Positions 14,501 to 26,500 of a DNA stretch of 64,000 bases are shown here, one piece after another. Within the stretch, counting starts at the first letter, position 1; every line of letters starts with the position of its first letter. The stretch covers positions 62,001-126,000 of the forward strand of contig JAODTK010000189.1 of NCBI GenBank assembly GCA_026419785.1, in the 5' to 3' direction. The notes under the pieces are model-generated. The model was not told the origin of the DNA. It did no database searches and saw only the letters and a program-made list of their open reading frames with translations. Source of the DNA: Sclerodactyla briareus (lineage: Eukaryota; Echinodermata; Holothuroidea; Dendrochirotida; Sclerodactylidae). The translations under genes were made by a program, and so were the position numbers.

Positions 14501-17500
14501 CTCACATGTGTATAGATACTAGTGTACGCCGCATGTGGCCTTTTTGAAAAGTCCGTTGGGGACGCAATGAAATGATGTGTCAGGAATAATCAGCAAGCAA
14601 TGCAGTTGATCAATAACAGTCATAGTTGACCTGTGTTGGGTACTTCGAGACATATTCCAGGAATAGAACACTACAGATAAAGTTTGAATTTCATAATTAC
14701 CACACACTGGTTTATGAACCATCTGCTTACTAGCAAGTTAACATATTTATACTACCAATTGGTATGTCCACTATGGGAGTGAGAGCACGAGTGGGATGCT
14801 AATGTGGAGAGTGTCCTAGCAGTTCTCTTGGACTGGTCTTGCCTTAGTTATCATGTCGCCCTATACATGATCCACAGTTTCCAGAAAGGAGTGCCTGAGA
14901 AAAGCAGACCATTCTTCTACCATGGGTGAAAGCGAAGCAGCATATTACTTACTATACTCCTCATAAATGAAGGGTTCAATCCAGACAGGTTACCTTGGTT
15001 CCGTGTAGTTCCCTGCACTCCTGCTTTGCCTTGGAGAGTTCCCCCCTCAGGTGGTTACCTTCCTCCTGCTGCTGAACAAGCCTCTACTTGAGAACAATCT
15101 GACACAAAAGAACAACAGCCAGCTGGACAATTGCTTAAGCAGTTGTTCCTGTTTTAGGAAAGAGAGTTAAAGAATAAGAGAAAGATAAGAGAGGATAGAA
15201 GAACAACATTTCCAGCTCCCATGGAAACAACTATATTATCCAATATTTACCCTACATTTTCATGGATGCTTTCTATACTGACACAACTCACACAAGAAAT
15301 TTGGTGATTTCAAAATCTGTGTTAGATTCACATCTACTTTTTGCACCCAAATTTTTATAACAGTCCGAGAATAAGTTGCCAGTACCAAGACGTTATTCCC
15401 GGCAGTGAGACTCTTTTTGTTTCTTAGAGGTCCTATTGCAGTCATAGGCTTTCTGCTGGTTTAGATAACCTCAATTCATAACTGTTGGTTATCCCACTCA
15501 TGGGCAACTGGATCAATCTCTGACTGTTTTGCAACAAGAGTATTTCCTATGAACATGAGAACTTTCCCACAAATTTGGCCATGGAAGGCTACACTCACCA
15601 CATGCCATCCTGCTGTGCCACATAGACATGGAGATTCATCCATTTGATTATTTATGGTGTTCATAGTTTGTTACTCACGACCTGCTCCTTGGGTGTTGAC
15701 CCCTCAAAGAGAAGCTGGTCCCTCTTCATCCTCTAGATCTCTCCCATCCTCGTCTGGAAATTTACCACTTAAGAGCTGATTTGCGGGGAGGAGAGAAAAG
15801 AAATTGTTAAATCTTCTCAGATCAGCTTTTTTATGGGATGCTTGTGGCGCAGAGGATCTGATAAAAACATGCAAGGTGGCAGAGCTGAATACTGTCCTTG
15901 TTAGCTACAAGTCCTCCACCAAGTACCGGAAACTAGAATACGCTCTTAACACACAATTACTCAAATTGAAGGGGGTGGGGATATATGCAGACAACATGCC
16001 AATTGCCAAAAACTACCCCCACAACATCTAGTTTCTCAGGTGGGCAATCTTACCCAACAGTCCATCTCCCATGCTGAGGCACCTCTCACACCAATGGTCC
16101 AGTCTCATGCTGAGCACCATACCCCCCCCCCCACACCAACAGTCCCGTCTCTCATGCTGAGCACTCCCCCTCTGGCCCCTCCAACCAAACGTTCCAATTT
16201 CTGACGATGTTGCGCCTACTTTCCAATATAGCAGTTAAGTCCCACATGCTGAGCACCCACCCACATACCAACATTCCAGTCTCTCATGCTGAGTACCATA
16301 GAGCCATCAGTGTAACCAGAATGAGTATTCGGGCCAAAATTTCTCCTGGTTGGTATCGGAGTCTCCCTCCTCCCGCGACTTACTCTTGCGACTTTCCGTA
16401 TTTTACTTCGTTGGTTTCGGCATCTGTCTCTCTGTCCAGGGATTTGGGGCCCCGTTTTGTTGCCTGTCCAACCCCCTGCCTCCCCTCTTTCCTATAAACT
16501 AAGCCCACCCCTGATACATACCAGTTCCTGTAGCTGCAAGAGGAGGGTCTTGGTCTCTGAGAGGTTGGTGGTCATACATCTTGGTCTTCGATCAGTATTT
16601 CCGTCCATGCAATTCTTTCCTCCTGGCCCCTGGCCACCCCCTCTCCTGCACTCCCTAAATGGGGGGGGGGGGGGGGGGGGTGGGGGGAAGGAGAAAAACA
16701 AATCTGACTACTGGTTGTAAAAGTCTGAACAAACTGAAGGGCGTTGGTGACTGCTAAATATTGCCACAGCCAAATTACTCATGGTATGAATTCAGAGGAT
16801 ATGCTGGACTACCACCCGTACGAATCACTCCCGCCGACAACCGGCCACAAACTTATCAGGGGATCAGGAAAGCAGTGCAGTTGCTGGCAGGGGATTGGAT
16901 GAGATCAGATAACATGAAACGAACTTAACATTGTGTAACGACACATTAATCATGTGTGAAAACACTTTACATGCGTACGACACCTTTACACATACCATGT
17001 AATGACACCTTAAGAACACTTTTACACACTGCCTTGAGACTGCAGTCTATTATACCTATACTACAGGCAGTGGACACAATAGGCCTATAGAACCACTCCC
17101 ATCCTACTACAAATATGCCATAGTACCACCACTCCCATCCTAACAATAGGCCTTGAGTACCCTCCCATCCTAAATAGGCCTATAGTAACCCTTCCCATCC
17201 TACAATAGGCCTATAGTAACCACTACGCCCATCCTACAATGTGGAAATTGTCTCTGGACACTATACAAGAAGATAATTGTTACTGTGGGTCTTATAACGT
17301 CGGAAGCTGAGCCCCTACCGATGAGCACGGCTACAGTAGGATCATGTATTATTATCCCCACGACATGGAAGTTCCCGGGATTTTATGGTTTTGGGTGGGT
17401 ACCCGGCCATCCTCAGGCTCCGCCGCTTGGGGACCCCCGGCCGCCTTAACTTTTAGCCTTTACGCAATAACCTCATTCAACTTTTGTCCGAATTGATCAG

Positions 17501-20500
17501 AAAACTTGGTACACATGTCCGCCCTAGTAAATCGTCTCAGATGATTTCGAAAGTTGAGCACCACTGCAATGCGGGGGGCCGCTAATTTGGCCTCATTTAC
17601 AATTTTCATTTGGTCGGATTTGAAACGACACTTGATGGGTATAGACTAAGTTGATCCCGAAAAATGTGGAGGTGTCCTTTCACGGTCATCGGAGATCAAA
17701 TTTGCGAAGGATTGGGCGATTTCCCAAACTTTGTCAGATTTGAACGAACTTGTTGGGTAGGGACTATAGTTGGATCCCGCAAAAAATGTTGAAGGTCATT
17801 TCAAGTCTCAGAGGTCAATTTGCAAAATGTATGCTATTTTCCACTTCAGATTTCAGATTTGAACGAAACTTGGTGGTGGGGCTTACTTTGTTCCTCACAA
17901 TGTTCGATCATTTCAATCCATCTTGGGTCAATTTGCATAATTGTGTGCCTCTCCACTCCATGGCTTACCCCAAAACTGGTGGATTAAGTTCATCTTGGTT
18001 TCCGACCAAAATGTGGGTCTTCATTGGGTTTTGGATACTTCTTCCCATGATTGCTCAAAGCGGAGATACCACGTGGGTGGTTTCCCCCCCTACTCATGTC
18101 TATTTATCACAAAGAATGTCAACGAATCAGTGCATTTCTATAGCCTTGTTACACAACTCGACCAATGGACATTAATACATACACTATTTGTCAAAAATAG
18201 CGTATTTATTATATGTCCTTTCAATATAATTCTTCTTCACATAATGATTGAGATAAAAAGACGAATGCATGAGGCTAAATAAACAGCATAGAAGAACAAT
18301 TGTGTCAGACCGACCCAACTTTACACAACCTTCTGTTGGGTAACGAGGTTGGAGGGTTTCAACGTCTGTGCAGTTGTATTGTAACAGATTGGAAAGTTCA
18401 CATTATGCGATAACAAACTGATCTTCATTTACATTCATCAAATACTCTTTTTGTTTTCTTCTGATGAAATTTACACAACAAACTGACTTTTTAAAAATTT
18501 TAGTCTAAGGACTGAGAGAGGATTGCCGTCGTAAGTCTGCCGGATCGAGTTTTTAACAAATGGAACAATAATAGAGTACATATCTATCTGTTTTGTTCAA
18601 GTGCTGACGTCATACACAATAGGACTTCCCAAATATGGATCAAAACTTTTAAAAGGGTAAAAATCCCCACATGGGGAACAGTGTATGCAATGGGATTTGG
18701 ACCCAAAGTGTAGATTTCCATTCCTCCGACCGTAGACGTGAACATATAGGTTTGCTTATGACTATATATAAGGATTTAAATAGATATGACAATGGAATTG
18801 GTTCAACAAGCGATCTGTCCTTACCTTGATCAGAGTCGGAACTGAATCAGAGTATTGGTTGGGGCTCAGGGCCCTCCTAGGGGTATTCGTAGGCCCCTTG
18901 GCGACCGATGAGGGACCCTTGGAACGTCGGGCTCTGTGGAAACTGTCAAGGAAACTGAAAACGATCATAGTACCCTGGGAAGGCCCCTGGTGGTAGGTAG
19001 TTGATTATATAACAAGGGTAACATCTGCAACTGTATGCTTCATTACAGAAGCCAATAGTACTTTGGGAGCCATACTATGTCAACTGCTAATATAGTGACC
19101 TTTGTGAACTCTTCTTGTTGAAGACAAGAATCCATCAAATTTCCAGCAACTGCCTACCCCCACCTTTGTCTATAGTCAGATGCCAGACCAACAAGACAGA
19201 CCCAAATCGGGGGTGGCTGAGAAAAAAGCCAATTGTGCAGGCTAAATTCTCTGTGACATAATTCCATCTTAACCTCAGATATGGAAATGCTACAGGATTT
19301 TACACATAGGACACGGCAAACATTACCATTCCTGAGCCACGAAATCTGTGCTGTGATGTGAACATGGGACAAGCATGTAGGCTAGTCAGACCTCCCCCCT
19401 CCTCTGCCCCCCTCCCTCACCCCATGGCAACCTGATGTTATTTGGGTCACTGCAAACGTGATGTATTTCTAGCGGAGACTTAGCATCGCTGGTGGATGGG
19501 AATCCTCTTCCTGTGGGAACATGACTACCCACCCGACGAACTCCCAAACTCGAACTCTCCCACAGGGGCAACCAAAAGGGGAGGGGGCATCTCCACGGTG
19601 GGGGAACATGTCCCCATTTATCACAGATCGCCACCTCTAGATGGAAGTCATGTTCCTGCTGTGAACTTGACCTCCCACCCATATCACCAGTAGCCAGGCT
19701 TCTGTCCTGCTATTACTGACACCCTCTTATAATTTAGGGGTTAATCAACGGATGAGCATGTTTTTATCCACTGGATAAAGCACGACCAGGGGTTAATTCA
19801 AGCGTTAGAATTAACCCACGAGGAAGTGCATTATCATGTGGATAAAAACACAATCGACCGTTGATTAACACCGTTCATTCATACCAACGCAAAAAATTTA
19901 GTTGGAATATTGCATCAAAGACCTTGGAATTACCCACTTTATGATAAAAATAGGAACCCTGATGACATTGACAAGCGTCTTGTACATGCACCAATAAATT
20001 AACAACAACAATACGCGGGGTCTATCAAATCCAATTCTGGAAATATTAAGCACACACAAAGCGCGTGGCCGAATGTCGACGCATACGCGTATGAATAATT
20101 GTCTCAAGCCAACACGTCCTTGTGCGCAACGCGCATTACATTGCACGTGAAAAATATTCCATCGGTGTGTTATTTCCATGTACTTGCTGTAAATGATACA
20201 TACCAGTTCTATTCAAACGTTCTGGAGGTGCGCTCGTGCACTGGTCATCGCGCCAATATAAACATCTAATGACAATGGATCCTTCACCATAGCCCCTGAG
20301 TGATAGCACGTTCGTGTATTGATACGTGCTGTAAACATATGCGTGTGACACTTGCAACAATCACAATTTCAGAACTCCAGTTATTCGCCTGTGTCGAGGC
20401 ACCGTGCATAAACACCGTGGCATAACGCAGGGTTAATGCACGGTCAGCTGACCTGTTTCAGTGACAATCAGAGGGGGAGTATGTACGCAAGGATGAATGA

Positions 20501-23500
20501 ACTTCTGGTTTTACTAGCAGTACCTGCACTCAGAGGCTTTTTTGTCCAGTTTTAGGGGGCGGGAAATGGATTTTTTTCGTTTACCAATGTCGAGAGAGCA
20601 CCACAAGCAGCAGGATACATGTTTGAGGGGCCTTTACTGGGCGCTGCATTGAAATGTTCCCCAGATGAAGATGAGGAACAACAGGGTAAACCCGACTCCC
20701 CCCACCCCCACCCCAACAAAAAGAGGAATAGCACTGTTACCACCATTTTATACCAGGGCAGGGCGGTATCCATTTAGTAGAGTACCCGATGGTAAAAAAC
20801 CAGGAAGGAAGGGCAGGGGGGGTCTTTAGAAGCATTAATAGATGGAGATGCAGAGGGGAGGCTGAAGGAGTCAAAGGAGGCTGCAATGAAGCGAAAAAAA
20901 AAATGATAGATGTCCCATCAGTCCATATGGAAAGGAGGGGGACTGCGATGGTAAACTCCAATAATTCACATCAAATGCCTCAGATTGTATATTTTTCTTG
21001 GAATGACAGTTGGAAGAATCACATCTGTATTTACACAAAACACAGGATTGCAGTCAAAAGCATGTATGCTACTATTAATAGCAAGATGAATAATGGAGCA
21101 CAGCAGGATCCTAGAGAGAATCCCTTGGAAGTGGCAAAGGTGCTGCATTTGCAAGATTAAGTATTCAGAACTCAAGGCATTGCCATTCCAATCTACGCTA
21201 TGCTACTGTTCAGATGCAGCCACCGCAAGAAAGGGGGATGGGGCTAGGGTCCAGCACCCTAACTTTCATGGGAGCCTCCGCACATGATGTCATCTGCACA
21301 CACAAACTGTTGCTAATTTCCTCTCTGAACTAACAACCCCCCCCCCCCCCTCCCCCCTCCTTACCCCGACCCCACTCCGTCGACTCCTGACTGGTTGCAC
21401 CATTGGATGTTTGTTCCATGGCCTTTTACATCAGATTCCTAGACAATGTGCATCCCAAAGTAAGAATATACATGATAACTCATTCTTATCCTTTCTTGGT
21501 ATGTATGTTGTAGGAGAGGAGGTTGACTCAGGTTGCTCTGTTATCATGTTTACAGGTGTTGCAGACCACTCATTCTGAGGAATAAATCACAATGCTGACT
21601 GACAATGGAGAACACCAAGAGAGCTTTGGAGAAAGAAATGTTGAAAACCCAAACAGCAGAGGGAGTTTTCCTTGTCTGTCTCCAAGCGATAGAATCCAGC
21701 CAAAAGATAACAAATTAAACATATTAAATAATGGTAAAGTGCTACACTCTCGGAAATAGAAGGGAAACTTTGTAGTTCAAGCTTCCGACAACCAACAAAA
21801 ATAATTGGAAAAAGTGAGCACCGAAGATTCCCACAAGAAAATTTACAGTGAGCTTTGCATCAGTAGAACTACAGTTAGAGTTGCGTAAGAGGCAGATGGA
21901 CTTCAGGCAATAGATCCAGACTTTGGTTCTCCAGAGAAAATTTGTCTTTATGGCAAATAAAGCTATTAAGCTACAGAAGATACATCTCCTACTGTACTGT
22001 ATGGCTGACCAGAAAGAATGTCATGAATTTGCATGCTGCTACCCATGCAAGTAGCGCTATGGGATAACGGTGAACTTCCTTGAGCCAAACCTGTACCACT
22101 AACTTAAGGTGTGAGATGGATAAACTTGACAGGGTTTTCAGAGAATTCTCTTATTTTCTCCCCCCCCCCCCCCGAAGATAATTCCCCAGAGAAAATGTGT
22201 CTCTATGGCAAGTGAAACTAATAAGCTACAGGAGATACATCTCCCACTGTACTGTATGGCTGACCAGAAAGAATGTCATGAATTTGCATGCTGCTACCCA
22301 TGCAAGTAGCGCTATGGGATAACGGTGAACTTCCTTGAGCCAAACCTGTACCACAACTTGAGTGTCTAGATGATTGAACTTGACAGGGTTTCCAACAATT
22401 CACGGAACAGAGAATTCTCTTTTTTTCCCCCCTGATTCTGTGGGGGATACCTGAACAGGGGATGAGACTAAATGATCTCCTACATCCAAATATCAAAAAT
22501 ATAATCTTTCAGTTAGTATTAAAATTCCTGGATTCTTCCTTGAAATGTGCTATGTTCCTCAAATTCTCTGATTTCATCCGTACATTTTTTTTTCCATTTC
22601 CTTCCTGATTTGCAGACTTGCTGTGAACTCTAATGAAATGTACCACAAAATATTATTATTATTATTATTATTGATATTATTATTATTATTATTTATATCA
22701 TCATTACCATTATTATCATTACTACAGGTAGAAAGCACACCAGGGAAGATTTCCAGACATGCTGTGAACTGTACCACAAAATATTATTATTATTATATTC
22801 ATATCATCATTATCATATATTGTTTAGCATTACTGCAGGCAGAATGCACAACACCAGGGAAGTGAGTACACTAGCAATAGTACCACTGGAGATGGAGATG
22901 AGGATAATGTTAGTGCAGAGGGGCGAGAGATGTAAGAAAACGAAGCTGTTAGAGAATCAATGTCAGGATACCTTGCTCTGTACTGTGCTTCAGATACTCA
23001 AGGAACCTGTATGAGGGTGGGGTGTAGACCCTGTGACTGTGAAAGGGTGCAGAGAGGTCAAGATAGGTGAACAATGTGCGATTACAAAGAAATACGCACA
23101 AGAATAAACAACGACAGATGTATTCAAAGTGAAGAAATTTATTTCAATTTTTCCCAACATGTCTATTCTGGAGCCAAAATAAATGAAGGGTATATATGGT
23201 TCCTGTAAATGCTTAAAGATGGGTTGTAGAACTGTTGACTGCACAGGATGCATACAGGTAAAAATGTGTACATTGCTGGAATACATAGAAATTACAGAGA
23301 AAAACATAACAACCTAATCAACCAATTCCTCTCCTAGCTTCTCTTATCTGGCAATAAGAGAACGGATGACTCTTTGGATGGAACTAAGGTTTGTATGTCC
23401 TGTGACCCCAGAAGAGTGGAAACATGTCACTTTGTGATGTCAGAGGGGCACTGCAGAAACCTGTATCATCTTATTAACAGTAACTAACCATGAACACACT

Positions 23501-26500
23501 TTCATTAAGGCATCAGCTCTGATTAAATGAATACGGTGGATCAGATAGAGTTCAGCACTATTCTTGACTTACCTGAGATCTCTATGCCTGTGCATTGGAG
23601 AACCAACGCTAGCAGCCTCCTTCCTCATATCATGTATCGCAGCCGCAGCGTTGGCCGCCATCGCCGCAAACGAGGGCTGTGACTTGCTCCCCCGTTTGAC
23701 GCTGGCTGGGGTGCCAGATATGACAGGCGTTGATGCCCCGCTCTTCGGTGTGGCGGGGGCCTGCTTGACGGAACTTGGCTTGTAGTGGGCGGCGAGGGAT
23801 AGGATCAGCCTCATGATGGCCTTCAGATTGCCATCCACAACATCTGCATAGAAACGTAAAATTATAAAATTCCATCGATAGAGCAATTTACATTTCGTAA
23901 TAAGGGGATAAATACGAGGGTGCCGAGGTCGTTTGTTGCATTTAAGACCGTTGATGACGTCATCGTGGAGGCTTAAAACCCTGAGTTGAAGGCGAGGGGT
24001 TTTGCCTCATTGGGCTTTGAAAGTGCATGGCATAAGGGCAGAGAAACTCGGCGGCTATTTGCCCCCCCAAAAAATTGCCCCTGGTTCATAAAATTCAATG
24101 GAGACCATGGTCACTGATGCATTTCAGGGAGCTAATAACCCCTGGGTCCTCCCTTGTTGTGAACCCTGCCATACCATGACAGCAAATTTCGAGCCAAAGT
24201 TCACACCATCTGTCTTTCGAATGTACCCTTCCAGGTTAGGGAAGAATAGGAACCAGCAGACGAGAGAAAACCCTCGGATCAGGCTTGAAGAAAGAAATGA
24301 GGATCTTCACTTCGCGGACGTACATCAAGTGCAAAGATGGCCCGCTTACTCCGCTACTTTCATGCTCAAAAACACTCACCTTTTGCCGAACGGGTGGTGC
24401 ATCCTTATTCTCTTGGTGGTCATGAACTGGAGGACTCTCTCAACATTCTCCCTCATGGCTGTGCTCGTCTTGGGGCTGTAGTCAACCTTGGCCAGGATCT
24501 CCCCAGCTGGGTGAGAGCAAGACGAGGAGAGAGCATTAGGTAAAGTGGCTGGGTTTTTTTGGTGGGGGGGGGGGGGCACTGTTTAATTGGGAGGTTAATC
24601 AACGTTGGAGCATTGTAAAGCCCTCTCCAAGCTGGCTACTTCCACATTTACCTGCTTCCCAGGACTGCCTTCTTACAGGTAGGAAGCCCCTTTGGAAGTC
24701 CATAGGAAATACACATTTATTAGAATACACATGGAAAATTGATTCTCTTTCTTATGGCAATAGAAGGTATACTGCAGAGACAAGTTTGCCTTTCCCCTCA
24801 ACACCTCCCAATACATGAAGGGTTGCGTGCCACCTTTTTGACGATGTTGCCTCTCGTGTGTAGGCCATACTCCATTTATTTGGCACAAGTACATAAGACG
24901 GGATTGACACAATGACTGACTGACAGGGAACAAAATTCCATCAGGTGATGATCGATTCAATTAGGTTGACCATATTAAACCATGTTTAGTAAGCCTGAAG
25001 ATAGCATAAATTATGCAAATTAGACATATTAAGGAAATGACCATCAGAGATGCCAACTCCACCATTAAATTCTTTTGGACTGAAAGTGGACTGTAGGGAA
25101 ATCCCAACAAACTTCAAAAATTTACATGAGATTCCGCAAATTGGAAAAAAAAACATATGTGATATGCTGGAAAACTAATAAATATGCAATACCTGCTTGC
25201 TTTGTAATGGTTATTCCCAAACCAGTAGTGTTACCACCAGTGTTAGCGCCAAGGAATAATTTTGGGAGGGAATTCCCTCCCAAGAATTTTTTTGGGGAGG
25301 GATTTTAAAAATCTGGGAGGGACCTTATCTTCCGGCCATTTTTCGCACAAGTTCCCCCGCAAAGTTCAGGCGGCCCATGGGCGCCTTTGGGCAGCTACAA
25401 AAAATAACGTTATTAACTAAAACCTGATGACTGCCCTGTGGTAACGACATTATACTATCGTCCCTTACACTTACTAACTCATGCACTCCTAATCAGCTCT
25501 ATATTGTGTTTGGTCTGAGACCTAAATACCCTTGTCAAATTCTACAGCACCGAAAAAGGTACCATATCCCACCGAAGGCACATCTTTCATCGGCAATTTT
25601 TTTTCTATGTTCATTTTTTTTATGTTGTCATATATGGCAAAATTGTATTTAGCAGAGAAAATGTACAAAATCTAAATATTTATTACCATTAATTCCAGAG
25701 GGTAGGACTATGCTGTTGAATTTGCTATCCACTTTAATACATGAGCCCAGTTCAGCCTAAAAACTCAAATCCACTGTCTGAAGACACCTCGTGAATAATG
25801 TGCTTCAGACTTTGGTGAAAAGTATTAATATTAACCATTTACATGTCTTGTTCCACCATGTAATGTTATTTGAGGAAAAAATCAGATTGCAGTTGTTTAC
25901 TACGTTATTTTACAGTGATTTGCTAACATACAGTAGCACATGGTCATAATAGAATTTGTACCTGTGCCAGTTTCTGGAAATGCCACGCGATCACTTGGTT
26001 GCTCAATCATAATACCCACATGCTGTGTGCATACTGTCTTGACTGCTAGTAAACAGTTTTTTCTACCAAGTCTACGGACCGACGGCCACGAACCTCTCGC
26101 ACACACTTAACTTCAATAGCATTTTCCCATAGACTCCATGATTGAGGAGTGGATTTATTTACGATCGTCGATCAGCAATACTGAAATAACTTTGCGTTAG
26201 CCACATTTTGAATGAACGAACGTGATTAATTAGATAGTAGGTTGATAAAACAATCATACATGAAGGTTTAGCATTGATTTGGTGGTTTTTACGACTAATT
26301 TTAGATCGTGTCTTGTTTTGGTTTCCTTGCTAAAATAATCACAGTTACGTTAGGGCTGGTAATTGCACGAGCGACCTGTTTTGTGGGGCTGGGCTTGTTA
26401 CATATACATCGTATGGAAGAATGTAGTAGTTCATGTATTTCTGCTGCGTACTAGTACTACCAGCACTACAGTGGTCACAACATGTGCTGTTTGCCATATG

